The notes under the pieces were generated by a model, which was given only the letters and a program-made list of their open reading frames with translations, was not told the origin of the DNA and ran no database searches. The position numbers were made by a program, and so were the translations under genes. Of a stretch of DNA of 64,000 bases, positions 11,342 to 21,090 are shown piece after piece (within the stretch, counting starts at the first letter, position 1; the number at the start of each line of letters is the position of its first letter). Location: positions 2,050,539 to 2,114,538 of the forward strand of contig MU004185.1 in assembly GCA_010093605.1 (NCBI GenBank), written 5' to 3'. Source of the DNA: Lophium mytilinum. Its lineage: Eukaryota; Ascomycota; Dothideomycetes; Mytilinidiales; Mytilinidiaceae.

Positions 11342-12048
11342 AAGAAGGATGAACAGTGTATTTCTTAACAAAGCTTTGGTGTCAGTTATGCTGATGGTCA
11401 TCCGCATAGATGTGTAATATAGCATGCGTCCCCCCATCGGCTGTCTGAATATGGAACTCGTGTCTCGCATGGCAACGTGCTTTTAAAATCAAAGTCCGCC
11501 CACTACTCATATCCGTTTTATCCGCTGTTGATATGCATCTCGATTCTTTTGGAAGCAAAATGTGGATGCTGCTAGGGCCCTGTATTTATGCTCAATCTCC
11601 GTTTTTCGTTCATCTTTACTCTATTCTTATCGTGACATAATCAGTGTTGTCCGCCACGTGGGGCATGAAAAATGTGGTACACTCAACCCGCATTCTTCTC
11701 CTTATACACCTGGCTGCCGCCGTTTGTGGTGCTTCAATGCATTTTTGGAAATCCGAAAGAGATAATCACTCTTAGCTTTGGGCTATCTGAAAACTTGCTG
11801 ACGCACTCCAAGCAGTGGTAGACAGGTGTACACACGGCCGCGAAGACAGATCTTGATGAATGTGCCACTTTTTCCTGCCCGGCGTGTCCGCCTGCCAGAA
11901 ATCGTGACCTGGCAATACTCACCGCTGTTCTAGATGTCCACATGGCACTCCAGTGTGAAGGTTGGTACCTTTGGTCATACCTATATCCAATCGCTTCGCC
12001 TCCGTTTACCAGATCTCGATCTGTCCTACATAACAGCACGATAGTATA
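11342..12048. other. Intergenic, no gene seen
   Basis: Contains the 3' flank of ATP1 and the upstream region of the next gene. Short open frames at 11562-11765 (plus) and 11734-12039 (minus) have no recognisable features. Confidence 0.5.
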
Positions 12049-13521
12049 ATGCCGACTACAAACAAATCTTATATATACAGCGAGAGGATCTCCGAAGCCG
12101 ACCTGGAAGACATGCCCAATACTCTATTGCGCCTCTCACAGCGCCTGCAGGCATCGGTCCGCCGAGGAGGCAGCGACAGCGGCATCTCACGATCGAAAGA
12201 TGCAGCTCTTAGGAAGGCGGACAAGGGAAAGGGGAAAGCGGCCGATCCAGAGGAATCCGCCCAGCCAGTGCAAGCCGTCGTAGTGCCTGAGCTCGCACAC
12301 CTGGTTCATGCCACTGGATTGCAGACGCTGAGTCCGAAGCCCAAACGCCCGAGGAAGAACCCTCTCGCGTTGACTTTGCTACCAGTTCCCCCCAACCCAG
12401 ACCTCCCAAACGGTGCTTTCAATCCCCGAGCTATCAAATCGTCAAAAGGCAAGCTACCCGAAACTCGCGACATATCCTTAGGAGACGGCATCGCCGGTCC
12501 ATCAACCCAGCATCCCTCCACCGACCCAACCCTCTGGCCACCCACCCACGACCCCACCGTCGACGGCGCCGTCAGCAAGAAAAATAAACCTACCGGCGAC
12601 TCCACCTCCTCATCCCCATCCCCATCCCAGACCCCCACCCAGCAGCACAACGAGAACGACAACGACGAATACACCCTCCTCCCCCCTTCAACCACCTCCA
12701 CCACCTCCCCCTCCTCCCCCACCACCCGCCTCCACCAAACCCAATCCACCCTGCACACCGCCAACGCCCTCATCCGCGCCCTCCACACCTCCGTCGACGC
12801 CGAGCGCGAGGCCAAGGAAGACGCCCAGCGCGCCCTCGGCTACTACCTCCCCTCCCACGACCACACCGCCGAGCACCTGCACGCCGTGCTCGCGCGGCAA
12901 GCGCGCCTGATCGCGGCGCGGGACGCCGAGATCGCGGACCTGAAGGAGGCGCTGGACTACGGCAATAAGCTGCTGTCTGGGAGCTACCGGCGGCAGTGGG
13001 AGATGTGGCGCTGGGTGGATGGGCTAATAGCGGCGGAGGTGGCGGCGGAGCGGAGGCGGCGGTTTGGGGGGTTGGGGCGGTTTGCGTCCACGCGGAAGAA
13101 AGGGAGGGGGGATGATTTGGCCGCGGAGGGGGGCATGCCGGCAGGGTGGAGCTGGGAGAGTTTTGGAGGGGAGGGGGAGGAGCCGCCGGGGTTGCCGGGG
13201 TGTGGGGAGGTTTTGGATGGGGTGGAGAGGGAGGAGAGGATGCGGGAGGTGTTGGAGAGGGTGAAGAGGAGGGAGATGGGGTTGAGGAGGATGGGGGAGG
13301 TGTTGGAGAGTGGGGAGGGGAGTGTGGCGTTTTTGCCGTATGAGGAGGGGGAGTTTGAGGGGCTGAAGGTGCCGAGGACGGAGTTGGAGAAGATTGAGGG
13401 TATGTGTGCGGAGAATGTCAAGACGATGAAGTTGGGGGTGGTGAGGATGGTGAGGTTGGTGGAGAGGATTAAGGGGAGGGGGGCCACGGGGATTCAGGAG
13501 CCGGAGGAGAAGGTGATGTGA
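12049..13521 (+). CDS. Orphan coiled-coil protein, low-complexity
   Basis: An intronless 490-residue frame that I cannot assign. Residues 1-75 are mixed polar with a possible helix (LEDMPNTLLRLSQRLQASV); 75-225 are Pro/Ser/Thr-rich and probably disordered; 225-340 form a heptad-like helical region (TANALIRALHTSVDAEREAK, DAEIADLKEALDYGNKLL) followed by a Trp-rich patch (WEMWRWVDGL); the C-terminal 150 residues are Gly/Glu/Arg-rich with further helices. Base use is extreme: the coding strand is C-rich from about 12480 to 12880 and G-rich from about 13040 to 13520. Coding status is supported by the long open frame, the ATG start and the coherent helical segment, but composition alone could sustain open frames in such DNA. 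Confidence 0.65.
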   Translation: MPTTNKSYIYSERISEADLEDMPNTLLRLSQRLQASVRRGGSDSGISRSKDAALRKADKGKGKAADPEESAQPVQAVVVPELAHLVHATGLQTLSPKPKRPRKNPLALTLLPVPPNPDLPNGAFNPRAIKSSKGKLPETRDISLGDGIAGPSTQHPSTDPTLWPPTHDPTVDGAVSKKNKPTGDSTSSSPSPSQTPTQQHNENDNDEYTLLPPSTTSTTSPSSPTTRLHQTQSTLHTANALIRALHTSVDAEREAKEDAQRALGYYLPSHDHTAEHLHAVLARQARLIAARDAEIADLKEALDYGNKLLSGSYRRQWEMWRWVDGLIAAEVAAERRRRFGGLGRFASTRKKGRGDDLAAEGGMPAGWSWESFGGEGEEPPGLPGCGEVLDGVEREERMREVLERVKRREMGLRRMGEVLESGEGSVAFLPYEEGEFEGLKVPRTELEKIEGMCAENVKTMKLGVVRMVRLVERIKGRGATGIQEPEEKVM

Positions 13522-14279
13522 TGGATTTGAGGAGAGGTGGTTGATATTCTGTGGGGTTGGTGTTTGGGCTGTGATTTGGGTTCTATTTCGGGGTTGGTTT
13601 AGGAGTGGGATCTATGGTGTATCATACATATGCAGGCTTTAGGGCCTGGAGGTCGACGGTCTGACCTTCCTGGGTAAATCCTTGATCTATGAATTTTTTA
13701 TAAGAACATAGGTTGACTAGTAAGAAACTTGTAAGACATGAATCAATACGGCTTCTCCTTGTGAAGTCCCATACCTTGCCTATCTCTCTTGTATTTCATA
13801 ATATCACAGAAAAAATTGATTAGATAGATGATTGGCATATTGAACAGCTACTGGAATCGCGAGGCTTACCTAGCATCGTGTACAGACACTAGCTATAGCG
13901 AGGTGTCGTACGTCACTTACGGGTCACTTTGCTGATCAGAACGGATCTACCAAATACTCGTAATTACACTACCTAATGTATCCTTTATTGCCCACGGCAT
14001 TACTACCTGTGGTATAAAGTTCATTGAAGACATCGCTGATCCTCGACCGTCTTATGCCGAAAACACAAACATGGACGCCTTGCTAATGTCATGACCCGCC
14101 GAGACCAAGCCCATGCACCGAGCAAGTATGCAGCAAACTCCGTCCAGTCTGAAAACAAAGACATAGTGCTCTCTAAACCGAGAACTAGAAAAGAGCAGCC
14201 AAGGAAACAATCTGAGAGGAATCCGAAAAGACTGGCAATCCGAAAGGGCTAGGAATCCGAATGACCATAATCACAAGGC
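13522..14279. other. Intergenic between convergent genes
   Basis: This holds the 3' flanks of the orphan gene and of SPT2. It is less GC-rich than its neighbours. No gene, repeat or RNA recognised. Confidence 0.5.
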
Positions 14280-15476
14280 TTAGTTGTAACCCTTCCTCTT
14301 GCGCTCTGCCTTGAGGCGCTTGAGCTCGTTCTCCCGTCTCAACTCCTCTTCGTCTTCCTTCTTAGCGGACAGGAGTGCCTTGCGTTCTTCTTCCTCGACA
14401 TCCCAAGCTCCCGCCTCCATGTCAGAAGACGCGTCAGATCCATAGTCATCCTCGTCCTCGTCGTCAAGATCTGACTGCGAGTAGTAGGCGTGACCAGCCA
14501 TCCTACCACCCTTTTGTGCTGCTGCTTTCGGCTTCACAGCGAGAGAACCGCTTCGACTCCGGTCAAAGCTTTGCTTTCGAGCTGGAGGACCGGTTCCAGC
14601 CCGTCTAAGTGGTGGGGGTGGTCCACCGCGCATCGTGCCCTGATAGCCCGATTCGACAGTTGGCTTTGGGCGCATTGTGCCTTGATAGCCTAGGTCCACG
14701 GCTTTTGGCTTCAGCTTTTCCTTCCCTGCTGGGCCTGCTTTGGTACGAGAAGCCTCGTGGCCCGGGGCGGCGTGTCTGTTCGGCACAGGTTTCTTGTCTG
14801 TCCCAACCGGTGTCCTAGTCTTGGCCTCGGCGTGACGTGCTAGTCTCTCCTTCCTCGTCAAGATCTCAGCTGGTTTGTGTTTGAAGGTCGAGACTGCGGG
14901 ATTCGCTGCTGCTTCCTTGGCTTTTGCTAGAATGGCTGCATAAGAACCGGCTTTTGGAGGCACTGGGGGAGCCGCAGGCTTCGTTGCGGGTTTCGCTGTG
15001 GGTCCTGAACCGGTATATGTGGACTGAGTTCCTGTGCTCGGTTTGGAGGTAGGATCCGGAGTTCGCTTCTGAGGCTTCGATACATTCAGGGAATTTGTAG
15101 CTGACGTTGCGGTCCCGCGATATGGCAGTGGGTCTGGAGCGCCTGGTGCCTTTGGCTTCGACCCGTTGACACCGTGCGCAGGTCGAACTGTGCCACTCAT
15201 TCCATTTGGCGCATCTCGACGCTGGACCTTGTTCGGAACCGGGGTCGCGTCGCCCTCGGCTTTGCGCTTTGTCGGTTGTGTCGAGGCGATCCCGTTGGTC
15301 GGCACTGCTTGAATCTGCACCGGTCTCGGGGGCTTGGTAGCCTGCGGTGGTTTGACTGAGGGAGTCGGGGCCTGCGCCGCGGCGCTAGGATCGATATCAG
15401 AGAGAAGCGATGTGAGGAACTAAAGGGCTCAGAGTCAGCAGAGTCATAGTTTTAACGCGGGGTGCCTTACGCTCAT
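14280..15476 (-). CDS. SPT2: SPT2 chromatin protein
   Basis: Spt2 is a histone H3-H4 chaperone acting with the elongating polymerase to keep nucleosomes in place. Exon 1 codes only ATG AGC (15471-15476); after a 51-nt intron (15420-15470, GTAAGG...CTTTAG) the rest is one exon, giving 381 residues that begin MSFLTSLLSDIDPSAAAQ. The middle is long, basic and Pro/Ala/Thr-rich with two copies of a Gly-Tyr-Gln-Gly-Thr-Met-Arg motif (GYQGTMRPKPT, GYQGTMRGGPP). The C-terminus is the diagnostic SPT2 domain: acidic stretch (DLDDEDEDDYGSDASSDMEA) followed by a charged helix (RRENELKRLKAERKRKGYN) for H3-H4 binding. It diverges from RPP2. Confidence 0.88.
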
Positions 15477-15894
15477 GTCTGCGGCGTAGCAGATAGTGGG
15501 TTTGACTCAGAACTACCGGTCGTGTCGGTGGGCAGGCAGCACGCACATGCTGCGCTTGGAGGGTGAGGAGGGTGGAAGAAGAATGAAAGCTGTGACCCGG
15601 ACGAGCTTTATAGGCAGCACAGCGAGAGTCGGCAGGCGAGTGTGCGAGCGAGTGGCGTGGAAGAGTGACGGGTGAGGTGGGCAGAAGAGACCAAGGAAAT
15701 GGCCATTCGCGCTAAAGAAATCTCTTGGCGCCCACGTGACCCACGAACTGATCTCCAAATTGAGGCGGCCGCATTTTGCGTTGCGACTCCACCAACAACC
15801 ACACCTCAGGACTCGTATTCTCAGTCTCCGGCCCCGCGGTTAAATCGATTGAGTCTCTAGTTCTCTCAAGCCTATCCCCCAAAATACAACCAAA
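15477..15894. promoter_or_regulatory. Divergent promoter region SPT2 / RPP2
   Basis: A 418-bp gap between divergent genes. CT-rich tracts precede the RPP2 start (CAAGCCTATCCCCCAAAATA), as is common for ribosomal protein genes. Open frames here are short and featureless. Confidence 0.45.
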
Positions 15895-16434
15895 ATGAAG
15901 CATCTCGCAGCATACCTTCTCCGTCAGTAATCTCGCGCCTGGTCGCCGGCTGTGACTAACTTTTCGCGCAGTCGGCCTCGGTGGAAACACCAGCCCTTCC
16001 GCAAAGGACATCACGGAGGTTCTCGAATCCGTTGGGTTAGTGATATCGCTGTAGAGTGAAAACAAAGTTACTTATAATTTTAGAATTGAGGCCGATTCCG
16101 ACCGTCTCGAGAAGCTCTTGAGCGAGCTTAAGGGCAAGGACATCTCCGAGGTATGCGATGGACTGGAAGCGCTCAACAGCAGGATCACGCTGACACAACT
16201 CTAGCTCATCGCCGAGGGTTCATCCAAGCTCGCTTCCGTGCCGTCTGGTGGCAGTGGAGGTGGAGCCCCAGCTGCTGGTGGTGCCGGTACGGATCTTCCC
16301 TGCGCTATCACGTTGCTCAAACTAACTGATATTCAGGTGGCGCTGCTGCTGCTGACGAAGAGGCTGCCGCGCCGGCTGCGGAGGAGGAGAAGGAGGAGTC
16401 CGACGAGGATATGGGCTTCGGTCTCTTCGACTAA
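15895..16434 (+). CDS. RPP2: 60S acidic ribosomal protein P2
   Basis: P2 forms P1/P2 dimers on the ribosomal stalk that recruit translation factors. Five exons (15895-15922, 15972-16035, 16084-16150, 16205-16286, 16337-16434) give 112 residues. The N-terminal helical domain (MKHLAAYLLLGLGGNTSPSA, LESVGIEADSDRLEKLLSEL) is followed by LIAEGSSKLASVPSGG, an Ala/Gly hinge and the invariant acidic tail EEKEESDEDMGFGLFD, which contacts elongation factors and is the target of ribosome-inactivating proteins. The first intron uses the less usual donor GTCAGT. Confidence 0.96.
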
Positions 16435-16889
16435 GCGTGTCGTTGTGGGGTTTCGTCAACACATTGCATGGAAAGGAAAACGGTGTTCGCATTACGGAAT
16501 ATACGACGAGTGGCATGCGGAGGAGTTTGGAAGCCGTTGCGCGAGCTGGATGGCTCGAATTTGCATGTCAATTCAATGCCAGCAATCTCTAGAATCTACT
16601 AGATGGTGCTGAGCGCAAGTCGCTGCCAATGAAACAGTCGTACTCTTCCAATTTTGAAATCCAAGTGAATATCGTTCTAGTAGTGACGTTGCAATCGATA
16701 TATCGAAATGAGCTCGACTATGCCAAATTTTGTGCACGGCCGGTTTCATGATTCGCTTAGCTACCCGAATCGGGGCTAGTCCGCCCACTCAAGACTCGCG
16801 GCGAGGTCCAACGTCCTCTGCACGCTCGCCCACGACCTCTTCATTGCAACCCGAAGTCATCTCGTCCGCCACCTGAAGACTTCGCAATC
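16435..16889. other. Intergenic between two ribosomal protein genes
   Basis: Holds the 3' flank of RPP2 and the promoter of RPS15, both on the plus strand. No further gene recognised. Confidence 0.5.
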
Positions 16890-17688
16890 ATGGCTGACGA
16901 ATACGTATGTACCCTCGCGAGTGGTCTCTTGCCCGCACTGAAATGCTGACCCTGATTTCTTAGAACGCCGAGGAGGCTGCCGGTATGCCACCCCATTCCA
17001 CTCCCTTCGCGAACAGACCTTTCCCACATGATGCGCGCACTCGAGGAGGAGATGAGGAGTGAAATGGAGAAACAATTGCACTGGAATATTGCTTGGGTGG
17101 TGGCTGACTCGACTTTCCCACAGAGCTCAAGAAGAAGAGAGCGTTCCGCAAGTTCTCCTACCGCGGTGTGGACCTCGACCAGTACGTTCTGCCAACCCCA
17201 GGATCACTAGCATTGGAACTTGGCAACCAGAAAAATGGAGGGTGCTAACGGAAAACTGCCAGGCTGCTCGACCTCTCCTCCGAGGAGCTCCGCGATCTCG
17301 TCCATGCCCGCGCCCGTCGTCGATTCAACCGTGGTCTGAAGCGAAAGCCCATGGGTCTCATCAAGAAGCTACGAAAGGCCAAGCAAGAGGCCAAGCCGAA
17401 CGAGAAGCCCGACCTCGTCAAGACCCATCTCCGTGACATGATCGTCGTACCCGAGATGATTGGTAGCGTCATCGGTATCTACTCCGGCAAAGAGTTCAAC
17501 CAGGTCGAAATCAAGCCGGAGATGGTTGGACACTACCTAGGAGAGTTCTCGATTTCATAGTACGTATTTTCAAGCACTTTTGAGATGGATCTTTGGAAGA
17601 TATTCTAACAATTTACAGCAAGCCTGTCAAGCACGGAAGGCCGGGTATCGGTGCCACCCACTCTTCCCGTTTCATTCCTCTTAAGTAA
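16890..17688 (+). CDS. RPS15: 40S ribosomal protein uS19 (S15)
   Basis: uS19 sits in the head of the small subunit near the decoding centre. Five exons (16890-16904, 16964-16982, 17124-17181, 17263-17559, 17619-17688) give 152 residues. The start [20 protein letters not shown] joins [40 protein letters not shown], the helix [20 protein letters not shown], then [40 protein letters not shown] and [12 protein letters not shown]. All are hallmark eukaryotic uS19 blocks. Four introns in a gene this small, two near the start codon, is typical of fungal ribosomal protein genes. Confidence 0.97.
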
Positions 17689-18647
17689 TTGCTTTGGGTA
17701 CCCGGTTTGCATGGCTGCTTGAGGGAAAATGGACTGTACTTGATGAGATCATAACGAATCAATCGAGTGCGCTGAACGAATCGATTCTGGTGTCTCTTGG
17801 TGACCAAGTAACACATTCAAATGACCATCCTGGTCATAAAATGAGCCTTTTTGATTTGGACTTTCCCTCTCCAAAATTCCCTTCACAATAATATCCAATG
17901 CCTTGCCGTAGATGGACACGGATTTTATTGCTAGTGCTTGTGGGGCTTCGACGTGTGCTTCCAAGTCTGTACAAAACCAAAGTCTATCGGGTTTGAAATT
18001 CTTTCAACTAACCAGGCCGCCGCATAGCAGTATATCCTTAGTATCGATCACTTCCATAATACTCATGAGTTTCGAAACTACATCGAAGCACTGTGAGCAT
18101 GACAAGAAAGGGTACAAAACTTAACACAGCTCTCTAACTTGGACTTCCCTGGAACCAACCTCACTTCTACTCTCGAGGCCTCATCATTTATAGTAGGACT
18201 GCAGCATGTCACCCACACCTTTTCATATTCTTCTCGCAGGCCATCTGATGCCCTCTCACTTGCACCTGCCTTCCTCTTTCTTCAACCTCATCTCGCTCCA
18301 GTTCTCCTTCCCTGACTTTCTTAAACGGGACTTTCTTAAACTGGACTTTCTTAGACTGGACTTTCTTAAACTGGAATTTCTGAAACTGGTTAAACTCACC
18401 GCTTCGACATACACTACAAAGGGTACCTCCGAACAAGTCCAGAGCAGCTCCAAGCTCATCGATAGCACATTCTTACGATACACCTCTGCATCTGGAAACA
18501 GTAAAGGGAGTCATCTCATTACAGTACGCAAATCAAAGTAGTCTAATCAGAGCTGCAACTTCTAGCGCTAAGATTGACTGATTTCTGGAAGAACTTCAAT
18601 TTATATCGTTAATGCTAATCAATGCCGTGCAGCTTGCAAGAAAGACA
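17689..18647. other. Intergenic, contains a short coding-like minisatellite
   Basis: No gene assigned. An open frame at 18206-18541 contains the 15-bp tandem repeat listed separately, but lacks any recognisable domain. The frame is also open on the opposite strand, as expected of repeat-driven openness. It may be the long 5' leader of the downstream gene. Confidence 0.45.
18314..18388. repeat. 15-bp tandem repeat, 5 copies
   Basis: Five consecutive 15-bp units of consensus GACTTTCTTAAACTG, with few substitutions in the outer copies. Read on the plus strand it would encode DFLKL repeats. The 15-bp period keeps frames open on both strands. Confidence 0.85.
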
Positions 18648-19382
18648 ATGGCAAACAGCATCGACGACCACGACGACGATAAGATAGACCATGAGGTTGT
18701 TGACTCGTATGTCTTCCTTTGAACTGCTTCATCACTCTGGAGCTGAGCTCACCTAGCATATAGGCCCTCATCCCCTCCTGCACCCGCGCTTCCTCCTGCG
18801 CCCGCACTCCCTCCTGCGCCCGCACTCCCTCCTGCGCCCGCACTCCCTCCTGCGCCCGCACTCCCTCCTGCGCCCGCGCTAGTGCCCACTCCCGCTCAAC
18901 TTAGCGTGGCAGCTTGGGAGGCTGCTATGCTAGCAGACCAACCTCGTCTGCCCTGGGCCGGGGGTTCAGCAAAAGTCTCAGCCGATTACACCTCGGTTGT
19001 CCATGGCAAATGGTGGTCGTCGGAGAATCTTCCAGCCCGCACTGTCAAGAAGAGTAGGAATAATGCCTCTCATATTGGACGGATTATGGAGACGGAGCTA
19101 GGTGAACAGCTCCTTGGGGATTCCAAGTGCTCGGCTTGCGTCCAGAGACAGAAGGAATGTTGGGCCTATACTACAGAGGGTGCTAAGCAGATAAGTAATC
19201 CAGGGGGCGCATGCGCTCGTTGTAGAGTTAGGGCGCCCCGTGGCGGATGTAGCATCGCCAAACACAACCGGTCGCGCAGAAAACCAGTGCCCAGAAAGCC
19301 ATCACCAGCTCCGGCGCCACGGGATCTATTACCCAAGGGCCCACCGCCGCCTCCTCCTGGAGCTACGGGGTTGACGGCTTAG
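18648..19382 (+). CDS. Cys-rich protein with Pro-Ala repeat, possible Zn cluster
   Basis: Exon 1 18648-18706 (MANSIDDHDDDKIDHEVVDS) joins exon 2 18764-19382 through a 57-nt intron (GTATGT...ATATAG), giving 225 residues. After the junction come six LPPAPA-type units encoded by a perfect-looking 18-bp repeat, then a region with Trp residues (LPWAGGSAK, HGKWWSSENLPA), then six cysteines spaced C-x2-C-x6-C, 15 residues, C-x2-C-x7-C. This recalls a Zn2Cys6-type DNA-binding cluster but the spacer is long. The tail is basic then Pro-rich (SRRKPVPRKPSPAPAP, PPPPPPGATG). I do not recognise a named family; a regulator is a guess. The repeat is likely length-variable between strains. Confidence 0.55.
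18774..18881 (+). repeat. 18-bp coding minisatellite, 6 copies
   Basis: Six units of CCTCCTGCGCCCGCACTC, the inner ones identical and the first and last with small changes. The period is a multiple of three, so copy-number change preserves the reading frame of the host gene. Confidence 0.9.
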
Positions 19383-19852
19383 AGGCTTTGGGACACGCGG
19401 AGTGGTAATTGAATGTCAATAGGGAGTGGCAGTCTATAGGTCCATCAGGCAAACACACTATGTATGTCTCCAAAACCACTTCAAAGCGCTGTATGCAGTG
19501 AACATGTCTGCACAAGCTTATCGTGGGACGAGATAACCTTAATTATGAAAATGACCTCACTTCAATTCTCGAAACCCCAACACATCAAGGACGGTAGCCT
19601 TTGAGCTTAACTTCCCATGTTTCTATCCCAGAAAAGCTCATAGGCTCTCACCTCTGACTGACTTCAAATCTCTTCAACTTCACCTCACCTCGGATCTACT
19701 TTCTCCACACTCTCAACGACGTCAACATCACGGCTTCGAACATACCACAGACAACACTATCAGAATACCTCAGACGCGGGTTCGAGTTCTGCAATCGCAG
19801 TATCGCATAGGATACCAAATCGACTCAATGCAGTGAAGGCGCTCAATCTATC
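19383..19852. other. Intergenic, upstream region of the BTB gene
   Basis: No gene seen. The last 250 bases are CT/CA-rich, consistent with a promoter and 5' leader. Confidence 0.45.
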
Positions 19853-21090
19853 ATGGTATGCGAGCCTAGCAGTCTCACAGTTTAAGACTTTGCTGACCAC
19901 TTATTTCTAGGCTCCAACAATCGGCGAGACTCACCAGAACACCTTCCCTCGATTCGATGATGGAGACGTGGAATTAAGACTCTCAAGATTGCCATCACAC
20001 GTCTACGTCTTACACAGCGTTGTGCTAGCTCTGCACTCCCCGTTCTTCAAGGCAAGCTTGAGTGAGCGGTGGGCGAATAATGGCGACACTGCCGTGATAG
20101 CGCCCGGTAGCAAGATTGCTTGGAAGTACCAGTTAAAGTTTAGCGATGACGACTCGGCCATTCTGACAAGAGACGTAAGTAACAGAATGCCCCTATTAAG
20201 ACCAACTACTTATTCTGTTTGGATTTTAGACTGGTTCCACCTCTGAAGAGACTAGGTCAGCACTGTGAAGTGGGGGACCAGTAAGCCTTTCTTCGGGAAC
20301 ACGCAAAGATTCCAATCATCGAAAGCAAGAGATCTTTACAGCCCATACGACTCTTTTGAGGCTTTTCTACAATCTTGGCCTGAGCCAACAGCCCACGCCA
20401 TGGGTAGATAAATCCGATCGAGATGCATTCGAAACGTTGGCGGAAACTGCAGATATGTATGGCTGCTCTAAAATTGCCATCACAGCAATGGATCATTGTC
20501 TCCGCAAGGCCCTCCCGCAGGTGTTGCTCGCCTGCCAATTGGAACCAGGCTCGATGCTTCGTCTCGCACACAGTCTCCACTGCGAATGGATTTTCAAAGA
20601 AGCTGCCGCCCATCTTGTCGGGCTTGGAAATATTGCATACGAAAGACAGCGGATCAAGATGAATGAAAAAGGCCCTCTGACCAACCTTGAGACCATGCTC
20701 ACAACGAAGTATATTTCCTTTTGCACGAAATTGAAGGACATAGACTTCGATCTTCTCAAGGCGGCCCCAATGGAAGAAGACGATATCTGGGAGGTTCTCT
20801 TGACTTCGCACTTCCGGATGTGGTTCACTAGCGAGCTTGTGGAAGGGTATGGGTCTTCTCTCGACCGTAGTAAATACGCCAGCGTGTATCGGCAGATCGA
20901 AGAGAACGACTGGTACAAGCATGGTAGATGGAACAACTTCGTGGAATCCTTGCCTGGGTTTACCGAATACCCTTATGATCTCGATCCTCTATTGTTCACA
21001 CGCCGTCTCGCTGATATACTCAAATCAATCCTTATGGTCTACTCCACTCAATATCGAACTGAGCATAGTGGCATGGTTGTCCTTTGCTAG
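19853..21090 (+). CDS. BTB/POZ-domain protein with in-frame TGA or cryptic intron
   Basis: BTB domains mediate dimerisation and often recruit cullin-3 ligases. Exon 1 is just the ATG (19853-19855); after a 55-nt intron the frame continues APTIGETHQNTFPRFDDGD, then the BTB core VYVLHSVVLALHSPFFKASL (the D-x-x-V/H-x-x-V-L segment). At GAC (20175) there is a GTAAGT donor. Splicing to TTTTAG (20229) leaves one frame that runs to the C-terminal part (LLRLFYNLGLS, ADMYGCSKIAITAMDHCL) but contains TGA at 20266-20268. Splicing instead to the later AAAG near 20323 removes the stop and stays in frame. So this is either a gene with an unusual long intron or a recently disabled copy. The C-terminal 240 residues are well preserved. 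Its stop codon overlaps that of the opposing patatin gene. Confidence 0.65.

Noticed and set aside
18206-18541. 111-codon frame with DFLKL repeats
   Set aside because: Open on both strands because of the 15-bp repeat; no domain, no splice partners; probably leader or spacer.
19767-19780. B-box-like GGGTTCGAGTTCT
   Set aside because: No A box at the right distance and no cloverleaf.
17980-19860. Loose similarity between the regions upstream of the Cys-rich gene and of the BTB gene (for example CGCTTCGACATAC versus GGCTTCGAACATAC)
   Set aside because: Too patchy to call a duplication by eye; both are CT/CA-rich leaders. A pairwise alignment would decide.
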